From assembly GCF_009720145.1 (NCBI RefSeq), contig NZ_CP046252.1:496001-560000 (forward strand): a DNA stretch of 64,000 nt. The letters are read 5' to 3'. The stretch's first letter is position 1; each line of letters begins with the position of its first letter. Below are positions 25,380 to 37,560 of the stretch, piece by piece. Origin of the DNA: Sphingobium sp. CAP-1 (GTDB lineage Bacteria; Pseudomonadota; Alphaproteobacteria; Sphingomonadales; Sphingomonadaceae). The notes under the pieces are model-generated. The model was not told where the DNA came from. It ran no database searches and saw nothing but the letters and a program-made list of their open reading frames with translations. The position numbers were made by a program, and so were the translations under genes.

Positions 25380-26684
25380 ATGCTGAACCGCAGAACCCTT
25401 CTGGCCACCGGCGCGGCGCTGATCGCCGCCCCGGCATTTGCCGCGCGCAAGGCGGCCGATCCAGCCTTCCCCAAGGGCTTCATCTGGGGCGCAGCCACCG
25501 CGCCGCACCAGATTGAGGGCAATAATATCGCCAGCGACCTGTGGTTTCTGGAAAATCAGCAGCCCACGGTGTTCGCCCAGCCGTCGGGCGACGCCTGCAA
25601 CAGTTTCGACCTGTGGGAAACGGATCTCGATCTCGCCAGGGACATGGGCCTCAACGCCTATCGCTTTGGCATCGAATGGGCGCGGATCGAACCGGAAAAG
25701 GGGCTGTTCAGCCAGGCGATGCTCGATCATTATCGCGCGATGGTGGATGGTTGCCGCGCGCGTGGCCTGACGCCGATCGTCACCTACAGCCATTTCACCG
25801 CGCCGCGCTGGTTCAGTGCGCAGGGCGGCTGGACCAACCCGGAAAGTGCCGATCTTTTCGCCCGCTATTGCGACAAGGCGACCCGTGCGCTGGGGCAGGG
25901 GGTGGACCGGGTCATCACCTTCAATGAACCCAATATCCTGCTGTTGCTCAAGGCGATGTTGCCCCAGCAGGTGTGGGACATCCAGAAGCTGACCCTCGAC
26001 ACGGCGGCAAAGCGGCTGGGCGTGGCCAAATTCGTCTGCGCCAATGTCGCCGGTTTCGACGATCTGGCGGCGTTGCAAAAGGGGCTGCTCGCCGCGCACA
26101 AGGCCGGCAAGGCCGCGATCAAGGCGGTGCGGCCCGACCTGCCGGTCGGCTTCTCGCTGGCGATGATGGACGATCAGGCCGTGGGCAAGGCGTCGATCCG
26201 CGACCGGATGCGTGGCGAACTCTATGGCGAATGGCTGACCGTCGCGAAGGGCGACGACTTCATCGGCGTGCAAAATTACGAGCGCGCCCTTTGGGGCGAC
26301 AAGGGGCGGTTGCCCGCGCCCGGCGGATCGCCGGTCAACTGGTCGGGTACCGAAGTCTGGGCGGGTTCGCTCGCCGGGGCGGTGCGTTATGCCCATGAAG
26401 CGACCGGCGTGCCGATCCTGGTGTCCGAACATGGAGTCGGTACAGATGACGACACGATCCGCGCGACATTCATTCCCGCAGCGCTGGCCGGCCTGAAAGC
26501 GGCGATGGACGATGGCGTGCCGGTGCTGGGCTATTGCCACTGGTCGCTGCTCGACAATTTCGAGTGGATTTTCGGCTACAAGCCGAAATTCGGTCTGCAC
26601 AGTGTCGATCCGGTCACTTTTGCCCGCACGCCCAAGCCCAGTGCCGCCGTCTATGGCGCGATCGCGCGTCGCAATGCCTTGTAA
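25380..26684 (+). CDS. Glycoside hydrolase family 1 beta-glucosidase, exported
   Basis: This 434-residue retaining beta-glycosidase opens with MLNRRTLLATGAALIAAPAFA, a Tat-like signal, and so is probably periplasmic. The GH1 N-terminal signature is FPKGFIWGAATAPHQIEG. The acid/base is Glu183 in TFNEPN. The nucleophile is Glu350 in LVSEHG, where GH1 usually has E-N-G. The aglycone-side region is CHWSLLDNFEWIFGYKPKFG. It should release glucose (or a similar sugar) from beta-glucosides, such as those left after rhamnose removal by the GH106 enzyme downstream. A clear AGGAGA ribosome site precedes it. Confidence 0.92.
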   Translation: MLNRRTLLATGAALIAAPAFAARKAADPAFPKGFIWGAATAPHQIEGNNIASDLWFLENQQPTVFAQPSGDACNSFDLWETDLDLARDMGLNAYRFGIEWARIEPEKGLFSQAMLDHYRAMVDGCRARGLTPIVTYSHFTAPRWFSAQGGWTNPESADLFARYCDKATRALGQGVDRVITFNEPNILLLLKAMLPQQVWDIQKLTLDTAAKRLGVAKFVCANVAGFDDLAALQKGLLAAHKAGKAAIKAVRPDLPVGFSLAMMDDQAVGKASIRDRMRGELYGEWLTVAKGDDFIGVQNYERALWGDKGRLPAPGGSPVNWSGTEVWAGSLAGAVRYAHEATGVPILVSEHGVGTDDDTIRATFIPAALAGLKAAMDDGVPVLGYCHWSLLDNFEWIFGYKPKFGLHSVDPVTFARTPKPSAAVYGAIARRNAL

Positions 26685-26696
26685 GGAGAGAAAGTC

Positions 26697-27605
26697 GTGA
26701 AGCCTTTCATCCTCGCCGCCGCCTTGCTGTTCACCATGCCGGTCGCCGCGCAGATGCCCGTCGCGGCGCCTGCCCCGGCGCCGGCCGAACCCGATGCGAT
26801 CCCGCTCTACCCGGCGGTGAAGGCACCCAAAGTCTCGACCGAGAATTGGGTGCGTTTCGGCAATGACCTTGCCGTTCGCAATGTCACCGTGCCGACACTG
26901 ACCCCGGTCCTGCCCGATCCCGCCAGGGCGACCGGCGCGGCGGTGATCGTCGCCCCCGGTGGCGCGTTCATGCTGCTGGCGATGGAGCATGAAGGCTGGA
27001 GCGTGGCGCGCTGGCTGGCGGATCATGGCGTCGCCGCCTTCGTCCTCAAATATCGCCTCAACCAGACGCCGGCCGACACGGCTGAGGCGTCCGCCTATAT
27101 GGGCAAGCGCATGGCGGAGTCGCTGCGTGATCCCACCGCCGCGCCGGGCATCACCGAACCGCGCGCCACGCTTGACGCGCTGGCCGCGCTCAAGCTGGTG
27201 CGTGCGAAGGCCGGCACATGGGGCGTCGATCCGCAGCGGGTCGGCATGATCGGCTTTTCGGCCGGGGCAATGACCACGCTCAACGCCGCGCTGGAAGGGA
27301 AGGGGGGCGATCGTCCGTCCTTCATCGGTTACATCTATGGTCCGATGCTGGCGCGCGAAGCCCCGGCCGACGCGCCGCCGATGTTCGCCGCCATTGCCAA
27401 TGACGACAGCCTGTTTCCGGCCCCTTCCTATGGACTGGTCGAAAGCTGGCGTCGCGTCCGCGCGCCGGTCGAACTCCATGCCTATGAACGTGGCAATCAT
27501 GGCTTTGGCATGGGCAAGCCCGGCACCACCAGCATGGGGGTGATGCCGCAATTCCTGTCCTGGATGGACATGCGGGGTTTGCTGGCGGCGAAAGCCGGCC
27601 AGTGA
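26697..27605 (+). CDS. Exported alpha/beta hydrolase (acyl-ester/xylan esterase-like)
   Basis: This 302-residue BD-FAE/acetyl-esterase-like hydrolase has a signal peptide (FILAAALLFTMPVAAQ). The oxyanion region is VIVAPGGAFMLLAMEHEG, the nucleophile elbow is IGFSAGAMTTLNAA, and the late His is in ERGNHGFGMG. It probably strips acetyl or other acyl groups from glycosides in the periplasm, next to the GH1 and GH106 enzymes. The start is GTG 26697 with AAGGAGAG upstream, 12 bases after the GH1 stop. Its stop overlaps the following membrane gene. Confidence 0.87.
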   Translation: MKPFILAAALLFTMPVAAQMPVAAPAPAPAEPDAIPLYPAVKAPKVSTENWVRFGNDLAVRNVTVPTLTPVLPDPARATGAAVIVAPGGAFMLLAMEHEGWSVARWLADHGVAAFVLKYRLNQTPADTAEASAYMGKRMAESLRDPTAAPGITEPRATLDALAALKLVRAKAGTWGVDPQRVGMIGFSAGAMTTLNAALEGKGGDRPSFIGYIYGPMLAREAPADAPPMFAAIANDDSLFPAPSYGLVESWRRVRAPVELHAYERGNHGFGMGKPGTTSMGVMPQFLSWMDMRGLLAAKAGQ

Positions 27606-28054
27606 GGCAGGTTGTGACGCAGGGCGTGTCGATCGGGCGAGAGGCGGCGATCAGCGTCGTCATCAATGGCGTGCTGAGCCTGGCTTTTTTTCTGGCGGTC
27701 TTTGGCACGGCACCGCATCCGCTGAACTGGGGGGCGCCGGACTATCTGGCGCTGGACTTCGTGCCGCAGAGCATTGCCGTCGCCCTGATGAGCGCGCTCG
27801 TGCCAGCGCTGATCGCGCGGCGAAAGCTGAACGGCCGCTCCGTTCTGAGGGGCATCCTGCTGCGCGCTGCGTTCTTCGCGCTGGCCGGCGCGCTGTTGGG
27901 CGGACTGCTCGCCTTTTCAATAGGGAGCGTCCCGTTTCCGTCGATCGGCTGGCACGCCGCCATGTTTATCAAGATTGCCTATGGCGGCGCGCTTGGCGCG
28001 CTGGTCGCCGGTCTGGCGCTGCGGCGATTGCTGGCGTCGATGCCAGGAAAGTGA
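27602..28054 (+). CDS. Small integral membrane protein of the glycoside operon
   Basis: This 150-residue protein has about four hydrophobic helices: AISVVINGVLSLAFFLAVFG, VAVALMSALVPALIA-like around 55, AAFFALAGALLGGLLAF, and IAYGGALGALVAGLALRRL. It belongs to no family I recognise. Its GTG start overlaps the esterase stop (GTGA). It lies between two glycoside-active enzymes, so it may be a permease-like or envelope accessory factor of the same system; that is inference from position only. Confidence 0.65.
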   Translation: MRQVVTQGVSIGREAAISVVINGVLSLAFFLAVFGTAPHPLNWGAPDYLALDFVPQSIAVALMSALVPALIARRKLNGRSVLRGILLRAAFFALAGALLGGLLAFSIGSVPFPSIGWHAAMFIKIAYGGALGALVAGLALRRLLASMPGK

Positions 28055-28074
28055 AGAGAGAGGATAAGCTGTCG

Positions 28075-31401
<3,327 letters not shown>

Positions 31402-31404
31402 GGG

Positions 31405-32724
31405 TCAGTGATCGAGTGCCCCGTCGCCGTCGCGCGGCGGGCGCTTGACCTTCTTGATCTGGCGCAGCCCCAGAAAGACCGCGCCGATGATCGCCGGGAT
31501 CAGCGCCAGGTCGACCCAGCCGGGTAGATGCGCGCCCTGATGTTCGATCGCTTCCTTGATATGATGCCACAGGCCCAGCGCATAATAGCTGATCGCCACC
31601 ACCGACAGCCCTTCGACCGTATGCTGCAAACGCAGTTGCAGCCCGGTGCGCCGGTCCATCGAGGCCAGCAGATCGCGGTTGCGCCGCGCCAGCGCGGTGT
31701 CGACCCGTGTGCGCAGCATCGCGCTGGTCCAGGCGATGCGTTGCGATAAGTCCTCCAGCCGCCGGCTGAACGCGTCACAGGTGCGCATCGCCGGCAGCAG
31801 CCGCCGCTCGGTGAAATCGTCGAGCGAGCGATAGCCGCGCACCGGCGCAACCTCCAGCCGGCGGATGCGGTCAAAGCAGAGTTCGGCATAGGCATGGGTG
31901 GCGCTCATCCGATATCGGGTGCGCGCGACGATCTGCGCCAGTTCGGCGCTGAGCGCGGACAATTGTTCCAGCACCGCGTCGGCGTCGGCGTCGGGCAGCG
32001 CGACCTGCGTGGTCACTTCGGTCAGCCGCCTCTCCAGCGCGGCAAGCAAAGGCGTCGCCTTTTGCGCTTCGGGCAGGCCGAGCAGCGCGATCTTGCGATA
32101 ATTGCCCAACTCCTGCATTCGCTGCACCAGCAGCGCCGGCTCCGCCCCCTCCAGCCCGCGATCCTCGATCAACAGGCGGCCAAAACCATTGTCGTGCAGC
32201 CTGAAATCGCTCCAGATGCGCGCGCGCCCCTGCGCAATGTCCGAACTGATCAGGTCGTCGGGCGCGAAATGGGCGGCGATCATGGCGCTGGTCGGCTCCT
32301 GCCGCATCAGCGCGATCTGGGTCGATCGGATGACGCGGCCGGGCAACTGGTCGATCCAGTGCGACACCGGGCGGAACGGCGACAGATCGAACGGATCGCC
32401 ATAGCCGTCGGCGATGAAGCTGTAGGTGATGAATTCGCTATGCCGCTCCCAGGAAAAGCCCAGCGGGCCGACGCGACAGGCGAAGAAGCGATCAGCGGCG
32501 TCGGGGGAGGGGCCATCGGGGGCCAGCAGCGTGCGCAGCGCGGCGATGCTGGACCGCGCCTCCTCCTCATCGACGATCATCATGAACTGCACCGCGCGGC
32601 AAGGCGTGTCGAGCCGGGGCATCTGGCGGATATGCATTTCGCGCGACAGCGATGCACGCAGCGCATGGCTGCGATCCAGCAGATTGGCAAAGGGACGCGC
32701 GCTCGCCTGTCCGTCCTGACTCAT
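31405..32724 (-). CDS. DUF3422 family membrane protein
   Basis: This 439-residue protein of the DUF3422 family is widespread in proteobacteria and of unknown function. The long N-terminal part includes LSREMHIRQMPRLDTPCRAV and FFACRVGPLGFSWERHSEFI. A coiled-coil segment follows at about 240-370 (RTRVDTALARRNRDLLASMD). Two C-terminal membrane helices follow (VEGLSVVAISYYALGLWHHI and LPGWVDLALIPAIIGAVFL) with a basic tail. The start ATG 32724 has GGGGGA upstream; the frame is open further, but only shadow sequence lies there. It is convergent with the rhamnosidase gene, with 3 bases between them. Confidence 0.85.
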   Translation of the reverse strand: MSQDGQASARPFANLLDRSHALRASLSREMHIRQMPRLDTPCRAVQFMMIVDEEEARSSIAALRTLLAPDGPSPDAADRFFACRVGPLGFSWERHSEFITYSFIADGYGDPFDLSPFRPVSHWIDQLPGRVIRSTQIALMRQEPTSAMIAAHFAPDDLISSDIAQGRARIWSDFRLHDNGFGRLLIEDRGLEGAEPALLVQRMQELGNYRKIALLGLPEAQKATPLLAALERRLTEVTTQVALPDADADAVLEQLSALSAELAQIVARTRYRMSATHAYAELCFDRIRRLEVAPVRGYRSLDDFTERRLLPAMRTCDAFSRRLEDLSQRIAWTSAMLRTRVDTALARRNRDLLASMDRRTGLQLRLQHTVEGLSVVAISYYALGLWHHIKEAIEHQGAHLPGWVDLALIPAIIGAVFLGLRQIKKVKRPPRDGDGALDH

Positions 32725-32821
32725 AAATCCCCCACCTGTGTCGCCCCGTTTTGGGTATTTTAGTCGGACTAATGATGGAAGGGCAATTCTTCCATGCCAA
32801 AGGATGAGAAATAGATGCCGG

Positions 32822-33583
32822 TCAGATGCGCCGCGCGATCGCCCCGGCGGCCCAGCCCATGCCGACCGCCAGCGCGATCGCCACCAGCCCATAGACGAAG
32901 GACCAATTTTCCGCCGCGCTGGCCATGAACTGTTCGAAGCCCGATTTGCGCACGGTGATGTCGCGCACCGCTGCTGCAACGACGCGGCCGTCCTGCACCA
33001 GAAAGGTTTCGGCGGTATAGTCGCCCACGATCACGCGCGCCGACAGCGGCAGCCGGGCGCGATAGAGGACGCCGTCGGTGATCTCGACCGTGCCGGGGCG
33101 CTGGACGAACAGGCCGGCGCGGGCGCGCAGGTCGACCAGCCCCTCCTGAAAGCGGGACAGTTCGGCGCTGTCGTTGAGCGAGGAGGGGGACAGTTGCAGC
33201 TTGTCGACGCCCAGTTCGTAGATGGCGGCCATGCGGCCATCGACGATCTTGTCGATCGGGCGGGACGACGCCATGGCGTAAAAACTCGGCGCGGAGCGGA
33301 AGCGCGCGGTGTCGGCATTGACCCAGATGCCGGCCACCTTCTGCTTTTCGCGCATGACGATCGACTGTTCCGGGCCTTTCAGCACCACGACGATATCCGC
33401 CGGCTTGTCCGGCCGTCGCCCGTCGGGATAGACGATCGCGCCGAACAGCAGCAGGTCGGCGCCGGTGAAACTATACTGGATCACCACTTCCCGCTGTGAC
33501 ACGTCGGGCACCAGTTGCGGTTCCGCCGCCGCGCCCAGCAGCAAAACGGCGGGCAACAGGCAGAGCGGGGCGCGCCAGCGCAT
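32822..33583 (-). CDS. TIGR02186 family transmembrane protein
   Basis: This 253-residue protein has an N-terminal signal or anchor (APLCLLPAVLLLGAAA). The domain typical of the alphaproteobacterial TIGR02186 family follows, with LVPDVSQREVVIQYSFTGAD, FGAIVYPDG, DIVVVLKGPEQSIVMREK and APSFYAMASSRP. A C-terminal helix is seen at VYGLVAIALAVGMGWAAGA. Function is unknown, but the family is regularly encoded beside TauE/SafE exporters, as here. ATG 33583 overlaps the TauE stop codon. The soluble part should face the periplasm. Confidence 0.83.
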   Translation of the reverse strand: MRWRAPLCLLPAVLLLGAAAEPQLVPDVSQREVVIQYSFTGADLLLFGAIVYPDGRRPDKPADIVVVLKGPEQSIVMREKQKVAGIWVNADTARFRSAPSFYAMASSRPIDKIVDGRMAAIYELGVDKLQLSPSSLNDSAELSRFQEGLVDLRARAGLFVQRPGTVEITDGVLYRARLPLSARVIVGDYTAETFLVQDGRVVAAAVRDITVRKSGFEQFMASAAENWSFVYGLVAIALAVGMGWAAGAIARRI

Positions 33584-34497
33584 CAGCGCAGCTCGATCGT
33601 GTAGATTTCGTCCGGCCGCCAGCCCAGCCCCAGCGCCATCCGCGCCGCCACCAGCAGCACGATGAACGCCAGCAGGATGCGCAGATATTCGGGCCGGATC
33701 GACATGGAGATGCGCGTGCCGATCTGCGCGCCGGTGACGCTGCCGATCAGCAGCAGCATGGCCAGCACCAGATCGACCGCCTTGGTCGTCATGGCGTGCA
33801 TCATCGTCGTCGCCATGGTCACGAACAATATCTGGAACAGCGACGTGCCGACCACCGACTGGGTCGTCATGCCCAGCAGATAGAGCATCGCCGGCACCAG
33901 GATGAAGCCGCCGCCCACGCCCAGCAACATGGTCAGGATGCCGGTCGCCATGCCCAGCAGCAGCGGCGCCAGTGGCGAGATATAGAGACCCGACCGATAG
34001 AAGCGCCAGCGCAGCGGCAGCGCGGCGACAAGCGGATGATGCCGGCGCTTGCGCGCCTGAATGCGCTTGCCGGTCTTGAGCGCGACCAGCGTCTGGATCG
34101 ATTCCTTGGCCATCAGCCCGCCAATCCCGCCCAGCATGAGGACGTAGAGGATGCCGATCACAGTATCGATCTGGCCGATCCGCTGGAGCAGGCGGAAGAT
34201 CAGCACGCCCAACCCCGCACCCACCACGCCGCCGGCGATCAGGACGCCGCCCATGCGGAAATCGACGGTGCCGCGCTCCATATGGGTGACGACGCCCGAT
34301 ACGCTGGCGCCCGTTACCTGTGATGCAGCGGACGCGGCGGCGACGGTGGGGGGGATGCCGTAGAAGATCAGCAGCGGCGTCGTCAGAAATCCGCCGCCCA
34401 CGCCGAACATGCCGGACAGCAGGCCGACCACGCCGCCCAGGCCGATGATGACAAGCGCGTTCACCGAAAGATTGGCGATGGGCAGGTAGAGATCCAT
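33583..34497 (-). CDS. TauE/SafE family anion (sulfite) exporter
   Basis: This 304-residue inner-membrane protein has about eight helices in two repeats, each with the glycine-rich TauE motif: VGLLSGMFGVGGGFLTTP (~20-37) and ATGILTMLLGVGGGFILVP (~175-193). Family members are thought to export sulfite, sulfoacetate or similar anions. A basic cytoplasmic loop is seen near 140 (TGKRIQARKRRHH). ATG 34497 is the best start; the frame extends upstream without membrane character. It is coupled to the TIGR02186 gene, so the pair probably forms a complex. Confidence 0.88.
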   Translation of the reverse strand: MDLYLPIANLSVNALVIIGLGGVVGLLSGMFGVGGGFLTTPLLIFYGIPPTVAAASAASQVTGASVSGVVTHMERGTVDFRMGGVLIAGGVVGAGLGVLIFRLLQRIGQIDTVIGILYVLMLGGIGGLMAKESIQTLVALKTGKRIQARKRRHHPLVAALPLRWRFYRSGLYISPLAPLLLGMATGILTMLLGVGGGFILVPAMLYLLGMTTQSVVGTSLFQILFVTMATTMMHAMTTKAVDLVLAMLLLIGSVTGAQIGTRISMSIRPEYLRILLAFIVLLVAARMALGLGWRPDEIYTIELR

Positions 34498-34544
34498 GCC
34501 TGATCGGGGTAGCGCCAAATGGTGACGATAGAAAGCGCTGGCGA

Positions 34545-35615
34545 TCAAAAATCCGTGGCCAGCGTGACGGTGAGGCCCGATCCCGGTCGCGCATTGCCGG
34601 CGATGCGTTCGCGCCATTCGATGCCGATCCGCGCGGCGACCTGGGGCAGCGGCAGGCGGACCTGCACTTCCGGGCCGATGTCCAGCCGGTTCGCGCCTGA
34701 CTGCGCCCCGCCTGACAACGCCGCGCCAACGCGGACGGCGGAGCGGGGCAGGGGCGACAGGAGGGAGAGCTTGCCGTCGATGAACGCATCGCCGCGCCGG
34801 AAGCCCACGATCCCGGTTTGGGCATAGCCCTCCGCCTCGATCCCCGGCCCGATCGCCACAGGGCCGAAACCGCCCACCGCCATGACCGCATTGGCGTTGC
34901 GCCCGCCATTGCCCAGCGCGATGCGCCTTTCCGCGGCGAGGCTCAGCGGGATCTTGCGGACGGGCTGGATCGACAGGCCGATGGCCGCTTCGGGGGCGGC
35001 GGGATGCTGGAGGGCGGCGGTTGTGCGGCCATAGGCGACCGTGCGAAGTTTCGCGTGTGGCGTCAGTTCATAGTCCACCCTTACACCCGCTTGCGATCCG
35101 CCCAGCCGCCCGACCGTGACGGCGGTTTGCGCGCCGGCGCCATCGGCCCGCCAAAACAGCCAGGCGCTGGCGTGCCATCGCTCGGTCGATGCGGGCGCGA
35201 CCGGCGCGGGTGTCGGCATGCCCGTGCCAGGGGGGAAGCCGCTCATATAGTCGGCGTCGCTGGCATAATGACGATTGGCGAAACCCACGGTGAAATTGAT
35301 GAACTGCATCAGGTCGATGGGGATGTCGCGATCATCCTGCAAGGCACGAACCGGCGGTGGCGCTGGGCGGAGCAATGGCAGGGGCGGGGTGACGCTCTGC
35401 GGACGGTGTCGGGTCAGCAGGGCCGGCGGCGCAACCGGGGCGGCGGCAGCGGCCATGACGGTGGACGATGCCATCGCGACGGGGGCAGCGGTTGGCGCTA
35501 TGGCGTCGATGGACCGGAGCGGGACCATGCCCGGCGCGGCGAGGCGGATGGCGATCCAGCCGAACAGGATCAGCCCGAAAAAGCGCAGCGGACGGCTATG
35601 TGCGGCACCGGTCAT
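34545..35615 (-). CDS. NfrA C-terminal-domain-like outer-membrane protein
   Basis: This 356-residue protein has an N-terminal hydrophobic segment (LRFFGLILFGWIAIRLAA) and a proline/alanine-rich linker (~40-95). A beta-rich C-terminal half (about 150-356) has alternating strands such as VTVGRLGGSQAGVRVDYEL, TVAYGRTTAALQ and PEVQVRLPLPQVAARIGIE, ending in LTVTLATDF. This resembles the C-terminal domain of bacteriophage N4 adsorption protein A (NfrA), but without its TPR part. Its ATG overlaps the stop of the NfrB-like glycosyltransferase, so the two act together, probably in exporting a surface glycan. The assignment to the NfrA family is by eye. Confidence 0.68.
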   Translation of the reverse strand: MTGAAHSRPLRFFGLILFGWIAIRLAAPGMVPLRSIDAIAPTAAPVAMASSTVMAAAAAPVAPPALLTRHRPQSVTPPLPLLRPAPPPVRALQDDRDIPIDLMQFINFTVGFANRHYASDADYMSGFPPGTGMPTPAPVAPASTERWHASAWLFWRADGAGAQTAVTVGRLGGSQAGVRVDYELTPHAKLRTVAYGRTTAALQHPAAPEAAIGLSIQPVRKIPLSLAAERRIALGNGGRNANAVMAVGGFGPVAIGPGIEAEGYAQTGIVGFRRGDAFIDGKLSLLSPLPRSAVRVGAALSGGAQSGANRLDIGPEVQVRLPLPQVAARIGIEWRERIAGNARPGSGLTVTLATDF

Positions 35616-37009
35616 GGATCGGTCTTGAGGTCCGGGAAGCGATGCTGGGTCTTGTCCCAGGCGAGCGGCTTGCCCAGCAGTGATTTGCCGTAGAGGAAAA
35701 CCGCTCGGCGCGCGGCCAATATGGCGATATAATTGGCGATGATCGTGCGCGGGATCGCGCCGATGCCATGCCGCCAGCCATAGGCGCGGGCGACGAACAG
35801 AGCGCGCATCCCGGTGCGCCAGATCATCAGCGCCAGATTGAGCCAGAGCAGCCCCTGGAGCAGCGGCGTTGGCGACGGTGGCGCCAGCGGCAGATACAGG
35901 CGGAGCAACTGGATCACGCCCCACAGGATCAGCGCCAGATAGGCCGCGAACAGCACCAGCGCGGCCATCGTCGCGCGCCGGTCGCGAATGCGCATCCACC
36001 ATTCGGCCACGCCGCCATGCCAGCCCATCCGGTCCCACCCGGCCAGCGAGATGCCGATCATCCAGCGGGCTTTCTGTCGGACGGCGGCATCGATCGTGTC
36101 GGGGAAATATTCGCGCGTCGCCACCAGAGCGCCGTGCGCGTCGCGCATTCGCACGAATATGCCCCGGCCGCCCATATTGCTGATCCGCAGCCCGGCCTCA
36201 TAATCCTCGGTCAGTGACGACGGATCGAACGGGCCGCCATGGACCGGATCGGACAGCCGGCCCAGCATGGACCGATCGAAGGCGCAGGCGACCCCGGCGG
36301 ACGGGATGGACGCGCCCAGCGCCTCGCGCACGGTCAGCCCTTTCCCATGGCTCTCCGCAAATTCATCGCAATAGTGATCGGCGATGGCGCGGGCCAGCCA
36401 GCCGCCCCGGCCGGGCAGTGGCAACACCGGCAACTGGACCAGTTCGAAACGGTCGATCAGATAGTCGAACAGCCGGATTTCGTCAGGATGAACCACATCT
36501 TCCGCGTCGTGCAGGACGATCGCCTTGAACCGGATGCCGTCGCGCGCTTCCTGATTCAGCATGGCTTGCCAGAGGATGTTGAGGCAGTCCGCCTTGGTGC
36601 TGGGGCCGGGCCGGGGATTGACGCCGACGACGATGCGGCTTTCCCCTTCCGCCACCGGTGCAATCGCCGCGATCGTATCCGGGTCGTTGGGGTAGACGCC
36701 GACGAACAGGCTATAGTCGCTGCCTCGCCAGCAATGGAGCGCATTGCGCAGCATCGGGGCTATGACATCGGCCTCGCGCCAGGCCGGCACGAAGATCGCG
36801 ATCCGGCCGGGCGTGGCGGAAGCTGGCAGGGCGGCGGTGGTCATGCGGGGGTGGCGGGCGTAGATGACAAGGCGACGCCAGGAGGTGCGGCACAGGAACA
36901 GCAGGTCGATCAGCAAATCGTCCAGCCCGCCAATCGCAAGGCCGACGGCGGCAAACAACAGGATTTCCCGGTGCAGCCCCTGCAAGCCGACGGCCAGCAC
37001 TTCCCCCAC
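35612..37009 (-). CDS. NfrB-like membrane glycosyltransferase (GT2)
   Basis: This 465-residue processive glycosyltransferase has an N-terminal membrane helix (LHREILLFAAVGLAIGGLDD). A GT-A domain follows (IAIFVPAWREADVIAPMLRN, ending with the acidic motif VLHDAEDVVHPDE). The processive-type QxxRW motif appears as VRQKARWMIG, and four or so C-terminal helices follow. The layout matches the N4 adsorption protein B family, although the C-terminal MshEN-like domain of full NfrB is lacking. GTG 37009 has GGGGGA upstream. The 365-base gap before it (37010-37373) is AT-rich near 37085-37130 and holds no convincing gene. Confidence 0.82.
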   Translation of the reverse strand: MGEVLAVGLQGLHREILLFAAVGLAIGGLDDLLIDLLFLCRTSWRRLVIYARHPRMTTAALPASATPGRIAIFVPAWREADVIAPMLRNALHCWRGSDYSLFVGVYPNDPDTIAAIAPVAEGESRIVVGVNPRPGPSTKADCLNILWQAMLNQEARDGIRFKAIVLHDAEDVVHPDEIRLFDYLIDRFELVQLPVLPLPGRGGWLARAIADHYCDEFAESHGKGLTVREALGASIPSAGVACAFDRSMLGRLSDPVHGGPFDPSSLTEDYEAGLRISNMGGRGIFVRMRDAHGALVATREYFPDTIDAAVRQKARWMIGISLAGWDRMGWHGGVAEWWMRIRDRRATMAALVLFAAYLALILWGVIQLLRLYLPLAPPSPTPLLQGLLWLNLALMIWRTGMRALFVARAYGWRHGIGAIPRTIIANYIAILAARRAVFLYGKSLLGKPLAWDKTQHRFPDLKTDP

Positions 37010-37373
37010 GGCGTCGTTCCCCCAAGTTCCGACGAATGGGAAGATGCCATTGAAGCAATCTGCTTCCAAGTCTTTTGCAATATTTACGGAAAGCCTTTGA
37101 TAATGTTGCCTTATAATCAAAAAAACTGCTTTTTCATGTCGGCGGCCTGGCGTTGCCGCGGGGCACGGGCGGTGTCGTCGGGTTGATGGTCGCTGCCGGC
37201 ATCCTGCTTTTGCGCCGGATCGTCCGTTCCGCGCGCCCTGTCGCTTGACGGGCGCGACAAGTCGGCTCGCCAGCGGTCCGAAATGGTGGTAGACTGTGCC
37301 GGTCGCTGTTGCTTGTCGGAAGCAGCCGCGATCAATCGACCACACTCTTGAACGATACGGGAGGAGGGCGACC

Positions 37374-37547
37374 ATGGAGATGGATGTGAATTATCTGCTG
37401 CATCGGCAGCAGATGTCGTTGATCCGTGCGCAGAGCAGCCGCTCGAAAAAGGGCAGGGCGGCCTATGAGAGCCTAGCGCAGGGTTATACCGAACAGATCG
37501 ACGCCTATCGGCGGGAAAATATCAGGCTGGTCGCGCTTGCCCATTAA
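37374..37547 (+). CDS. Small conserved-type protein (57 residues)
   Basis: This short basic protein begins MEMDVNYLLHRQQMSLIRAQ and continues with a helical, charged region (YESLAQGYTEQIDAYRREN). The ribosome site GGAGGAGGG lies just upstream of ATG 37374. Proteins of this pattern (MDVNYLLHRQQ...) recur in sphingomonads, as far as I recall, and have no known role. It ends 13 bases from the convergent iron-permease-like gene. Confidence 0.65.
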   Translation: MEMDVNYLLHRQQMSLIRAQSSRSKKGRAAYESLAQGYTEQIDAYRRENIRLVALAH

Positions 37548-37560
37548 AGGCGGGCGCTGA

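Noticed and set aside
37117..37335. 72-codon frame on the minus strand before the NfrB-like gene
   Set aside because: It has no ribosome site, is low in complexity and overlaps the AT-rich promoter-like stretch; composition does not look like protein.
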